Source: Dryocola sp051297175 (GTDB lineage: Bacteria > Pseudomonadota > Gammaproteobacteria > Enterobacterales > Enterobacteriaceae). From it: a DNA stretch of 64,000 nucleotides. A model generated the notes under the pieces. The model was not told the DNA's origin and made no database searches. It saw only the letters and a program-made list of their open reading frames with translations. The position numbers were made by a program, and so were the translations under genes. The first letter of the stretch is position 1. The number at the start of each line of letters is the position of its first letter. Shown piece by piece: positions 1-7,626 of this stretch. The DNA is taken from assembly GCF_051297175.1 (NCBI RefSeq), contig NZ_JBINNY010000001.1:1550001-1614000 (forward strand). The letters are read 5' to 3'.

Positions 1-234
1 AAAGTGCGCGAGCAGGTCGCAACCGCGCATAGCCTTGGGTTGAGCGCGGTCATCAGTTCGTCGATTGAATCCAGCCTTGGGCTGACGCAGCTGGCGCGCA
101 TCGCCGCGTGGCTGACGCCGCAGACTATTCCAGGCCTCGATACGCTCTCGCTGATGCAGGCTCAGCTAGTGCGCACCTGGCCCAACAGCCCGCTGCCGTG
201 CTGGCCCGTCGAACGGCTTGAGCGGCTGCTGTGA
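1..234 (+). CDS. menC: o-succinylbenzoate synthase, C-terminal part (cut by window start)
   Basis: MenC dehydrates SHCHC to o-succinylbenzoate in menaquinone synthesis and belongs to the enolase superfamily. Only about the last 77 residues are present. The reading frame is open from base 1, so the gene starts upstream of the window. The ISSSIESSLGLTQLARIAAW segment is characteristic of the end of the barrel in enterobacterial MenC, and the protein ends in LERLL. The stop is nine bases before the menE start, which suggests co-transcription and translational coupling within the men operon. The full family length is about 320 residues, so roughly three quarters is missing. The first ATG or GTG in the fragment is not the real start. 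Confidence 0.93.
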   Translation, partial: KVREQVATAHSLGLSAVISSSIESSLGLTQLARIAAWLTPQTIPGLDTLSLMQAQLVRTWPNSPLPCWPVERLERLL

Positions 235-243
235 GTTTTAACG

Positions 244-1599
244 ATGGAATTTAACGACTGGCCGTGGCGTCACTGGGCGAAACGGCGTGGGAACAGCATC
301 GCGCTGTATCTCGCGGACGAAACGCTGGGCTGGACAACGCTTTGTGAGCGCATCGATGCCCTGGCTGGCGGCTTTCGCCAGCAGGGCGTGAAAGAGGGCG
401 ACGGCGTTGCGCTGCGGGCCAAAAATAGCCCGCAGGCGCTGCTGGCTTGGCTCGCGCTCCTGCAGTGCGGAGCGCGGGTGCTGCCTCTAAATCCCCAGCT
501 TCCCGATGCGCTGCTCGAAGAGCTGCTGCCGGGGCTGACCATCGGCTTCGGCCTGGCTTTCGGCTCTGAGCCTGCCGTACCGGGGATGCCTGCGCTACGT
601 TTGCAGGATGGGGGGCCGTGGAGCGCCGAATGGCTGCCGCAGCGTCTTGCTTCCATGACCTTAACCTCCGGCTCCACCGGTTTACCCAAAGCGGCGGTGC
701 ATACCTGCGCGGCCCATCTTGCCAGCGCGGCGGGCGTGCTTTCGTTGATGGATTACGCCGGGGACGACCGCTGGCTGCTTTCTCTGCCGCTGTTTCACGT
801 TTCCGGCCAGGGGATTCTCTGGCGCTGGCTGCTGGCGGGCGGCGGGCTGGTAGTGCGGCCCCTGCATCCGCTTGCTGATGCACTGAAAGACTGCACCCAT
901 GCCTCGCTGGTACCCACCCAGCTGTGGCGTCTGCTGGAGCAAAACCGGCCGCTGGCGCTGCGCGAGGTGCTGCTCGGCGGCGCTGCGATTCCGGTCGAGC
1001 TGACGCAGCAGGCGGAGGCCCGGGGCGTGCGCTGCTGGTGCGGTTACGGGCTGACGGAACTGGCCTCGACGGTGTGCGCCAAACGCGCCGACGGCGAGCC
1101 GGACGTGGGCGAAGCCCTGTCGGGCCGCGAGGTGAAAATCGTCGATGATGAAGTGTGGATCCGTGCCGAAAGCCTGGCAAGCGGCTACTGGCGCGAAGGC
1201 TGCCTCGTACCCTTGGTCAACGATGAAGGTTGGTTCACAACCCGAGATCGGGGCGAATTAAAGGGCGGGCGGCTAACGATTATTGGCCGCCTCGACAACC
1301 TGTTTTTCAGCGGCGGAGAAGGCATTCAGCCGGAAGAGGTCGAGCGGGCTATCGTTGCGCATCCTGCCGTCAAACAGGCGTTTGTTGTGCCGGTTGCCGA
1401 CGCCGAATTTGGCCATCGCCCGGTTGCGGTAATTGATGCGGTAGAGGATTTCGACGTGTCGGAGCTGGAAGGCTGGATGCTGGGGAAAGTCGCTCGCTTT
1501 CAGCAGCCGATTCGCTGGCTACGTCTACCCGAGTGCGTCAGGCAGGGCGGGATTAAGATTTCACGAAAAGCATTACAGGAATGGGTTGCGGGGAGCTAG
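244..1599 (+). CDS. menE: o-succinylbenzoate-CoA ligase
   Basis: MenE is a cytoplasmic ANL-superfamily enzyme that activates o-succinylbenzoate with ATP and joins it to CoA, giving the substrate of MenB in menaquinone synthesis. It has 451 residues, the same as E. coli MenE. The AMP-binding P-loop TSGSTGLPKA lies near residues 140-150. The A5-type motif GYGLTELAS is near residue 263. The hinge motif GRLDNLFFSGGEGIQPEE begins near residue 350, followed by the small C-terminal domain. The ATG is chosen because it aligns with the family start and lies just after menC. It is probably the last gene of the men operon: a perfect palindrome overlaps its stop codon and the next gene is convergent. In E. 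coli pmrD follows menE; here a catalase gene does. Confidence 0.95.
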   Translation: MEFNDWPWRHWAKRRGNSIALYLADETLGWTTLCERIDALAGGFRQQGVKEGDGVALRAKNSPQALLAWLALLQCGARVLPLNPQLPDALLEELLPGLTIGFGLAFGSEPAVPGMPALRLQDGGPWSAEWLPQRLASMTLTSGSTGLPKAAVHTCAAHLASAAGVLSLMDYAGDDRWLLSLPLFHVSGQGILWRWLLAGGGLVVRPLHPLADALKDCTHASLVPTQLWRLLEQNRPLALREVLLGGAAIPVELTQQAEARGVRCWCGYGLTELASTVCAKRADGEPDVGEALSGREVKIVDDEVWIRAESLASGYWREGCLVPLVNDEGWFTTRDRGELKGGRLTIIGRLDNLFFSGGEGIQPEEVERAIVAHPAVKQAFVVPVADAEFGHRPVAVIDAVEDFDVSELEGWMLGKVARFQQPIRWLRLPECVRQGGIKISRKALQEWVAGS

Positions 1600-1607
1600 C
1601 TCCCCGC
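1588..1607. terminator. perfect 20-bp palindrome across the menE stop, possible bidirectional terminator
   Basis: The sequence GCGGGGAGCTAGCTCCCCGC is its own reverse complement, and the menE TAG at 1597-1599 lies inside it. It sits in the 15-base gap between the convergent menE and catalase genes, so it can form a hairpin in either transcript. No T-run follows on either strand, so it is at best a weak intrinsic terminator. Confidence 0.45.
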
Positions 1608-1614
1608 GAGGGTC

Positions 1615-3063
1615 TTACTTCACTTCTTTCAACGCTTTCAGCGCGTTGGCAACGCCCGCGCCGTACTCAGGATGAACCTGATTGAACAGGCCAATCTGGC
1701 GTTCCTGAATAAACTCCGGCACGTCTTTCATATCGCCCGCGATACGTTGGAACATGCGCTGATGCTCCTCTTCGCTCAGCAGGTTATACAGCGCGCGCGG
1801 CTGGCTGAAGTAGTCGGTATCTTCACGGTGGTTCCAGTGGTCCGCCGCGCCTTCGAGGCTTAACGGCGGCTCGCTGAAATCAGGCTGCTCCTGGAAGACG
1901 CTAAAGCTGTTTGGCTCATAGGTTGGGCCGTTGCCGCTGTTGCCATCAATGCGCATCGCGCCGTCGCGATGGTAGTTGTGGAACGGGCATTTTGGCGCGT
2001 TCACCGGGATCTGATGGTGGTTGACGCCTAAACGATAGCGGTGCGCATCGCCGTAGGAGAACAGACGGCCCTGCAGCATGCGGTCAGGGGAGAAGCCAAT
2101 GCCCGGCACGACGTTCGCCGGAGACATCGCGACCTGTTCAACGTCTGCGAAGTAGTTATCCGGGTTGCGGTTAAGCTCCAGCTCGCCCACTTCAATCAGC
2201 GGATAGTCGCCGTGCGGCCAGACTTTGGTCAGGTCGAACGGGTTGTAAGGCGTTTTCGACGCGTCGGCTTCCGGCATCACCTGAACGTAGAACTTCCAGC
2301 GTGGGAAATCGCCGTTTTCGATGGCGTCGAACAGATCGCGCTGGGAGCTTTCACGGTCGTTAGCAATAATCGCAGCCGCTTCGTCATCCATCAGGTTGGC
2401 GATTTCCTGCTGGGTTTTCAGGTGGAACTTCACCCAGAAGCGCTGGTTGTCGTGGTTGATAAAGCTGAAGGTGTGGCTACCAAATCCGTGAATATGACGA
2501 TACGAGCGCGGCAGGCCACGGTCGCTGAAGTCAATGGTCAGCTGGTGCAGCGCTTCCGGCAGGTGGGAGAAGAAATCCCATTTGTAGGTCGCGTTGCGCA
2601 GGTTGGTGCGCGGGTCGCGCTTCACTACGTGGTTCAGATCCGGGAATTTCAGCGGGTCGCGCAGATAGAACACCGGGGTGTTGTTGCCGACCAAATCCCA
2701 GTTACCTTCTTCGGTATAGAATTTCATCGAGAAGCCGCGAATATCGCGTTCTGCGTCAGCGGCACCGCGCTCGCCCGCAACGGTCGAGAAACGAATAAAC
2801 AGATCGGTTTTTTTGCCGACTTCGGAGAACAGTTTTGCGCGGGTAAACGGGGTAATATCGTGGGTGACGGTGAAGGTGCCGAACGCGCCGGAACCCTTGG
2901 CGTGCATGCGGCGCTCTGGGATCACTTCGCGATCGAAGTGTGCCAGTTTTTCAAGGAACCAGACGTCCTGTAACAGCATTGGGCCGCGTGGGCCTGCGGT
3001 AGCGACATTGTTATTATGCGCGACAGGGCAGCCTGCGGCGGTGGTTAATCCTTTCTTGCTCAT
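1615..3063 (-). CDS. katA: small-subunit haem catalase (KatA type)
   Basis: Converts hydrogen peroxide to water and oxygen. The 482-residue length fits small-subunit clade 3 catalases and is far shorter than KatE-type enzymes. Visible signatures are the active-site block IPERRMHAKGSGA with catalytic His54, the VGNNTPVFYLRDP block with distal Asn128, and the proximal haem-ligand block RLFSYGDAH with Tyr337. No signal peptide is seen, so it is likely cytoplasmic. The open frame extends 35 codons further upstream, but the ATG at 3063 has a GGAG six bases before it and gives the usual MSKKG-type start. E. coli K-12 has no KatA; this locus there carries pmrD and the arn operon. The symbol is given by family, not by proven orthology. 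Confidence 0.93.
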   Translation of the reverse strand: MSKKGLTTAAGCPVAHNNNVATAGPRGPMLLQDVWFLEKLAHFDREVIPERRMHAKGSGAFGTFTVTHDITPFTRAKLFSEVGKKTDLFIRFSTVAGERGAADAERDIRGFSMKFYTEEGNWDLVGNNTPVFYLRDPLKFPDLNHVVKRDPRTNLRNATYKWDFFSHLPEALHQLTIDFSDRGLPRSYRHIHGFGSHTFSFINHDNQRFWVKFHLKTQQEIANLMDDEAAAIIANDRESSQRDLFDAIENGDFPRWKFYVQVMPEADASKTPYNPFDLTKVWPHGDYPLIEVGELELNRNPDNYFADVEQVAMSPANVVPGIGFSPDRMLQGRLFSYGDAHRYRLGVNHHQIPVNAPKCPFHNYHRDGAMRIDGNSGNGPTYEPNSFSVFQEQPDFSEPPLSLEGAADHWNHREDTDYFSQPRALYNLLSEEEHQRMFQRIAGDMKDVPEFIQERQIGLFNQVHPEYGAGVANALKALKEVK

Positions 3064-3250
3064 CTTTGTCTCCATGTAAAGGGAAATATCAGGCATAACT
3101 GCGTGATTAAAACTGTGTTTATTCTTCAGCAGACCATGCCCTGAGCGCAATGTGGCACTTTCTATCACTGCTATTCCTTGATCCTGTCGCGTTTTTGCCG
3201 ATCATTTTCATTTTCTTACAATAGAATGGCTATTAGCATTTTCTAACACA

Positions 3251-3278
3251 TTGATTACATGAATCCGGGCGGTACAAT
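3251..3278 (+). promoter_or_regulatory. candidate sigma-70 promoter of yfaZ
   Basis: A TTGATT -35 element at 3251-3256 and a TACAAT -10 element at 3273-3278 are separated by 16 bases. The implied start of transcription near 3285 would leave a leader of about 40 bases before yfaZ. The 263-base gap also has to hold the divergent catalase promoter, which I could not pick out with confidence. Confidence 0.55.
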
Positions 3279-3326
3279 CGGCCTCTTTTGTGGGTTATCG
3301 ATTTTATTTATCTCAGGAAGCATGGA

Positions 3327-3869
3327 ATGAACAAATTACTCATGGCGGGCGTCGCGGGCCTGGCGCTGGTATCAGCGGCAGCCAATGCCATCAGCATTAA
3401 CGGTGAAGCGGGCGAAAAATACACCAACGTTGGCGTAGGTTTTGGCACCGACACCAGCGGTCTGGCGGTTAGCGGCAACTATGCGCACAACGATGACAAC
3501 GGCGATGTTGTCGGCCTTGGCCTGGGCTTAAACGTGCCGCTGGGCCCGTTTATGGCAACCGTCGGCGGTAAAGGTCTGTACCTGAATCCGAAAAGTAGCG
3601 AAGAGGGTTATGCGGTAGCGGTCGGCGGCGGTCTGAAATGGCCTATCAGCGACAGTTTCTCCGTGTTCGGCGACTACTATTACTCCCCGGATTCCCTGTC
3701 CAGCGGCGTGAAAGACTACCAGGAAGCTAGCGCGGGCGCGCGTTGGACCATCATGCGTCCCATCACCGTCGAAGCCGGTTACCGCTATATTGGCCTGGCA
3801 GGCAAAGACGGCGATCGCGACAGTGCCGTTGCCGACGGCCCGTATGTTGGCGTAAGCGCAGGTTTCTAA
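3327..3869 (+). CDS. yfaZ: YfaZ family outer membrane protein
   Basis: A 180-residue predicted outer membrane beta-barrel of the YfaZ family, the same length as the E. coli protein. Its function is not established. An N-terminal signal peptide (MNKLLMAGVAGLALVSAAANA) precedes a mature part rich in Gly and alternating hydrophobic residues, with repeated G-x-G strands. It ends in SAGF, the terminal aromatic residue expected for BAM-dependent barrels. The ATG at 3327 is preferred over an upstream in-frame start because it begins the signal peptide and follows CAGGAAG at a good distance. It appears to be monocistronic, with a candidate promoter upstream and a hairpin downstream. Confidence 0.88.
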   Translation: MNKLLMAGVAGLALVSAAANAISINGEAGEKYTNVGVGFGTDTSGLAVSGNYAHNDDNGDVVGLGLGLNVPLGPFMATVGGKGLYLNPKSSEEGYAVAVGGGLKWPISDSFSVFGDYYYSPDSLSSGVKDYQEASAGARWTIMRPITVEAGYRYIGLAGKDGDRDSAVADGPYVGVSAGF

Positions 3870-3876
3870 GCTATTT

Positions 3877-3903
3877 AGGGCTACCGCGTTCTGCCGTGGC
3901 CCT
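3877..3903 (+). terminator. hairpin after yfaZ
   Basis: AGGGCTAC at 3877-3884 pairs with GTGGCCCT ending at 3903 (one G-T pair), followed by TCATTTCT. The stem is imperfect and the T-tract is broken, so this is a probable but weak intrinsic terminator. Confidence 0.4.
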
Positions 3904-3970
3904 TCATTTCTCCGCTCATCTTTCCGCGCCTGGGGTATAGTGAATCGTTATCTTCCCGCGGAGTAAAACG

Positions 3971-5167
3971 ATGATAAAAGTGGAAATGCTCTCAACCGGC
4001 GACGAAGTGCTGTACGGTCAAATCATTGACACCAACGCAGCCTGGCTTGCCGATTACTTTTTTAACCAAGGTTTACCCATGTCGCGCCGTAACACGGTGG
4101 GCGACAGTCTTGAAGATTTGATCGCGGTGCTCAAAGAGCGCAGCGAACACGCCGATATTCTTATCGTCAACGGCGGCCTTGGGCCAACCAGCGACGATTT
4201 AAGCGCGCTGGCGGCGGCGCGTGCCGCGGGCGTTGAGCTTGTTGAGCACCGGGAATGGCTGCGCCACATGGAGCAGTTTTTCTCCGAGCGCGGGCGCGTT
4301 ATGGCCCCCAGCAACCGCAAGCAGGCGCTGATTCCCGCGGGCAGCGAAATGGTCGACAACCCGGTCGGCACGGCCTGCGGATTCGCCATGCAGTTAAACC
4401 GCTGCCTGATGTTTTTCACCCCCGGCGTTCCCTCCGAATTCAAAGAAATGATCGACAGGCAAATCATGCCGCGACTTCGCGAACGCTTTACGCTGCCCGA
4501 GCCGCCGGTATGCCTGCGCCTGACGACGTTTGGCCGCTCGGAAAGCGAACTTGCCCAAAAGCTTGAGCCGCTGGCGCTGCCGGAAGGCGCGGTGATGGGC
4601 TACCGTTCGTCGATGCCGATAATCGAGCTGAAGCTGACCGGGCCTGCCAGCCTGCGTCGGGAAATGGAGGCCGTATGGCCGCAGGTGCAGAACGTTGCGG
4701 GTGAAAGCGCGATTTTTGAAGGGACGGAAGGGCTGCCCGCCCAGCTTGCCACGCGCCTGAAGTCGCAGGCGGTGCGTCTTGCCGTGAGCGAGCAGTTCAC
4801 CGCAGGGCTGCTGTGCCTGCAGCTCGCCAGCGCCGATGCGCCTTTGGGCAATAGCAGCGTGCTGGCACCGGTTTCAGAAACGCTCGCAGAGGTCACGCAG
4901 CGGGCTAAAGACCTGGCGGAGCAAAGCGGCTGCGGGCTGTCGCTGGTTGTTGGCTCCCTGCACGACGAGCATCTGAACTTCGCTCTTCATACGCCGACCT
5001 GCACGCACGGGCTGCGCGTCAGGTTTAACGTCAACCGCCACGGGCTGCGAACCCGCCAGGAAGTTTGCGCCATGATGGCGCTAAACATGCTGCGGCGCTG
5101 GCTCAACGGCTGGGATGTTGCCGCCGAGCACGGCTGGATCAACGTCGTCGAGGCGATCGAGGTCTGA
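3971..5167 (+). CDS. yfaY: CinA-like protein (YfaY family)
   Basis: A 398-residue protein related to CinA, close in length to E. coli YfaY. The N-terminal molybdopterin-binding-like domain (residues 1-170) shows STGDEVLYGQIIDTNAAWLA and NGGLGPTSDD, as in COG1058. The C-terminal part (from about residue 265) corresponds to the CinA/PncC nicotinamide-nucleotide amidase domain. There the conserved ESCTGG motif reads EQFTAG (residues 274-279), so the deamidase site looks degenerate. The ATG at 3971 follows GGAG with good spacing. It is convergent with glpC, with three bases between stops. Function is uncertain: the amidase activity is probably lost, while the N-terminal domain may still hydrolyse a nucleotide pyrophosphate such as ADP-ribose (inference from CinA). 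Confidence 0.88.
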   Translation: MIKVEMLSTGDEVLYGQIIDTNAAWLADYFFNQGLPMSRRNTVGDSLEDLIAVLKERSEHADILIVNGGLGPTSDDLSALAAARAAGVELVEHREWLRHMEQFFSERGRVMAPSNRKQALIPAGSEMVDNPVGTACGFAMQLNRCLMFFTPGVPSEFKEMIDRQIMPRLRERFTLPEPPVCLRLTTFGRSESELAQKLEPLALPEGAVMGYRSSMPIIELKLTGPASLRREMEAVWPQVQNVAGESAIFEGTEGLPAQLATRLKSQAVRLAVSEQFTAGLLCLQLASADAPLGNSSVLAPVSETLAEVTQRAKDLAEQSGCGLSLVVGSLHDEHLNFALHTPTCTHGLRVRFNVNRHGLRTRQEVCAMMALNMLRRWLNGWDVAAEHGWINVVEAIEV

Positions 5168-5170
5168 CCG

Positions 5171-6370
5171 TTAGGCGAGCGCCCGTGCCAGCAGGGTAAT
5201 CGGGTGCTCGCAATTTTTGCTGGTGGACATTTCGATCTGCCATTTACAGGTTTCGCAGTCCGTCACCACCAGATCCACGCCGCTGGCCTCGATCTGCTCG
5301 AAAAGCGGCGCGCCGATGCTTTGCGACGTGCCGTAATTCTCCTTCTTGAAGCCGTAGGTGCCCGCGATGCCGCAGCACTGGGATTCAAGCAACACCAGCT
5401 CCACGCCCGGCAGGCGACGCAGCAGATCCAGCGTGTACAGCGACCAGCCCATTTTCTCCATGTGACACGGCGTGTGGTAGGCGATGCGCATCGGGCGGGC
5501 CTTCAGCTTCAGCTCGCGCCCCGCCTCGAGCTGCTTCCAGATAAACCGGGTTGCCAGTTCGATATGGTCGCGCATCGGACGCGTATCGACGTCCAGCACG
5601 TGCGGATATTCGTCGCGCAGGGTAAACGTGCAGGTTGACGAGGTGGCGATGACCGGCAGGTTGCGCTCCAGCACGGCCTTGCGCAGCGATTCGGCGTTGA
5701 TGCCAGCCTGTTTCTTCGCTTTCTCAATGAAGCCGTTAGCGATCAGCGGAACGCCGCAGCATTTCTCGCGGTCGAGCAGCTGCACGCCGAACCCCAGCGC
5801 ATTCATCACGCTCACCAGGTCTTTACCGAGCTGCGCGTGGTTGTAGTTCACATAGCAGCCGTGGAAAAACGCCACCTGCTCCGCATAGTTTTTCTGCTGC
5901 GCGGCCTGTTTGCGATACCACTGGCGGAAGGTGCCGGAGGAATATTTCGGCAGCTCGCGGTGGCTATCGATGCGCAGCGTTTTATCCAGCAGGGCGCGCA
6001 CCGGTTTAAGGGAGGTGGCGGTATTGACCAGCGGAGCAAACGGCGTGGAAAGCGTGCCCATCAGGTCCGTGTGGCTTAGGATCGCATCGCGCAGGTTAAA
6101 TCCAGGTTTCGCGAAGCGTGCCTTAGCGCGCTGAATGATATCGCCAATTTTGACGTCCGACGGGCACGCCACCTCACAGCGTTTGCAATTGGTGCAATAT
6201 TTTAGCGCGTCGTCATACAGCGCGGCATCCTTCAGCCGCAGGCGCTCGCCGTCCGGGCCGGACTGTTTCGGGCCGGGGTAATCCGGGTTTACGCGGCTGA
6301 CCGGGCATACCGTGGTGCAGACCGTGCATTTAATGCATTTTTCAAAACTGGTTTCATCGAGCAGGCTCAT
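5171..6370 (-). CDS. glpC: anaerobic glycerol-3-phosphate dehydrogenase subunit C
   Basis: GlpC is the iron-sulfur, membrane-anchoring subunit of the anaerobic sn-glycerol-3-phosphate dehydrogenase and passes electrons from GlpAB to quinones. It has 399 residues (E. coli 396). Two ferredoxin-like clusters are near the N-terminus: CIKCTVCTTVCP and CTNCKRCEVACP. Two CCG (DUF224) domains follow, marked by CCGVPL and CCGIAG, as in heterodisulfide reductase-like proteins. The start at 6370 is set by an AGGAGG seven bases upstream and by the MSLLDETSFEKC family start; a longer frame upstream overlaps glpB and is not used. The ATG overlaps the glpB stop as ATGA. It is the last gene of glpABC. Confidence 0.95.
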   Translation of the reverse strand: MSLLDETSFEKCIKCTVCTTVCPVSRVNPDYPGPKQSGPDGERLRLKDAALYDDALKYCTNCKRCEVACPSDVKIGDIIQRAKARFAKPGFNLRDAILSHTDLMGTLSTPFAPLVNTATSLKPVRALLDKTLRIDSHRELPKYSSGTFRQWYRKQAAQQKNYAEQVAFFHGCYVNYNHAQLGKDLVSVMNALGFGVQLLDREKCCGVPLIANGFIEKAKKQAGINAESLRKAVLERNLPVIATSSTCTFTLRDEYPHVLDVDTRPMRDHIELATRFIWKQLEAGRELKLKARPMRIAYHTPCHMEKMGWSLYTLDLLRRLPGVELVLLESQCCGIAGTYGFKKENYGTSQSIGAPLFEQIEASGVDLVVTDCETCKWQIEMSTSKNCEHPITLLARALA

Positions 6371-7626
6371 GGGCGGGCCTCCTGAGCGGCAAGGATTTGC
6401 TGGGCCACGTGTAGCGCGCCAGTTATCGACACGCCGGCACCGCATCCCTGCTGGAGCGGGTCAAACCCGGCCAGCACCGATCCGATGGCATAAAGATTGT
6501 TAACTGACCGCCCGCCGATGAGCGGGTGGAAATGTTCGTCTACTGCAACGCCCGCCTGGAGATAGGGCTGCGGGCTGAAAAAGTCCTCGCGGCACCAGTC
6601 CGCGCGCGCGGCGGGGGCGAGAACGTCCAGCCCGAAAACCGGCTCGCGAATTCCGGCGAACTTCGCCTCAAGGCCGCTGCTGAAAAAGCTGCCGCTGGCA
6701 AGAATCACGCGATCGGCTCGAAGCGGCACGTCGCCGTGGTTGCGGGTGAATATCGCCTTGACCCAGTGCTCGCTGATGTCCGCCTTGAGCACGGCATCAC
6801 CGGGCATGATTAGCCCGCCGAGCCGTTGAAAACGGCGGCGGAGCTGGTTGTACAGCCGCATGCCGAGCACCGACGGCGGCAGCGTTGGCAACAGGCGAAG
6901 CGGGCAGGGCAGCCTGCTGCTTATCGCCTGGAAGGCCTGCGAGTCGTCGCTGCCCATGCAGGCGGGCAGGAACAGGGCGTCGGTATCTTCGGCGAGCGGT
7001 ATTAGCTCGGCAACCAACAGGCGCTGCTGTTCAGGTTTGTCCAGCACGCGGGCAATGTTGGCCGCCCGGAACTCGCTCGGGTTATTGCGCAGCACGTCCA
7101 GCTCGGGCAGCGTAAGCTCGGCGGTTTTTACCTTGATATCAAGTTCCGTAAGCGAACCGGCGACCAGCTCCGGCTGGAAATCCAAAAATCCCGCGATGCC
7201 GACGACGGTGATGCGCTTCCAGGGCAGCGGCGCAACGGGGATTTCCGCCGGGCTGAGCCACGTTGGCCGCCGCGTGCCGAGCGGGGTAATTCGCTGGTGA
7301 TTTTGCTGGCAGCTGCCCTGAAGGTTCACCAGGCATCGCTCAAGCAGCGCCTCGCCTTCGACCGCATAACGCAGGACATTCTGCGCGCCCATCAGGCTGT
7401 ATGGGTGCTGCGGCGCCTGCTGTGCCAGGGCTTCGAGCGCTTTCAAAGGTTGTTCAACGGGCGTCCCGTCGGGCAGTTCAGCCAGCAAATCCAGCGAGCC
7501 GGACGAGAAGTGCAGCGCGCTTTGCCCGCGGCTAACAATGGCGCAGCGCAGGCCCGCTTCCGCCAGGCGGATACCGCACGTCAGGCCAGCCAGTCCGCCG
7601 CCGATGATCAAGCTGTCGAATTTCAT
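6367..7626 (-). CDS. glpB: anaerobic glycerol-3-phosphate dehydrogenase subunit B
   Basis: GlpB is the second flavin subunit of the anaerobic glycerol-3-phosphate dehydrogenase, and carries FMN in E. coli. It has 419 residues, exactly the E. coli length. The N-terminal Rossmann motif LIIGGGLAGLTCGIRLAEAG is clear, and a C-terminal AIGSVLAGFDP / GCGAGVSITGA region fits the flavoprotein fold. The ATG at 7626 overlaps the glpA stop (ATGA) and gives the family start MKFDSL. The longer upstream extension lies wholly inside glpA and is rejected. Both junctions of this gene are four-base overlaps, so translation of the three subunits is probably coupled. Confidence 0.95.
   Translation of the reverse strand: MKFDSLIIGGGLAGLTCGIRLAEAGLRCAIVSRGQSALHFSSGSLDLLAELPDGTPVEQPLKALEALAQQAPQHPYSLMGAQNVLRYAVEGEALLERCLVNLQGSCQQNHQRITPLGTRRPTWLSPAEIPVAPLPWKRITVVGIAGFLDFQPELVAGSLTELDIKVKTAELTLPELDVLRNNPSEFRAANIARVLDKPEQQRLLVAELIPLAEDTDALFLPACMGSDDSQAFQAISSRLPCPLRLLPTLPPSVLGMRLYNQLRRRFQRLGGLIMPGDAVLKADISEHWVKAIFTRNHGDVPLRADRVILASGSFFSSGLEAKFAGIREPVFGLDVLAPAARADWCREDFFSPQPYLQAGVAVDEHFHPLIGGRSVNNLYAIGSVLAGFDPLQQGCGAGVSITGALHVAQQILAAQEARP

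Noticed and set aside
251..1180. 309-residue reading frame antisense to menE
   Set aside because: It is rich in Arg, Pro and Ala, typical of GC-rich antisense shadows, and lies wholly inside a clear menE.
2041..2973. 310-residue reading frame antisense to the catalase
   Set aside because: It overlaps conserved catalase motifs on the other strand; composition and lack of any recognised motif mark it as a shadow.
3220..3234. OxyR operator upstream of the catalase
   Set aside because: The ATAG and CTAT arms are five rather than seven bases apart and the second half-site pair is absent, so it was not listed as a feature.
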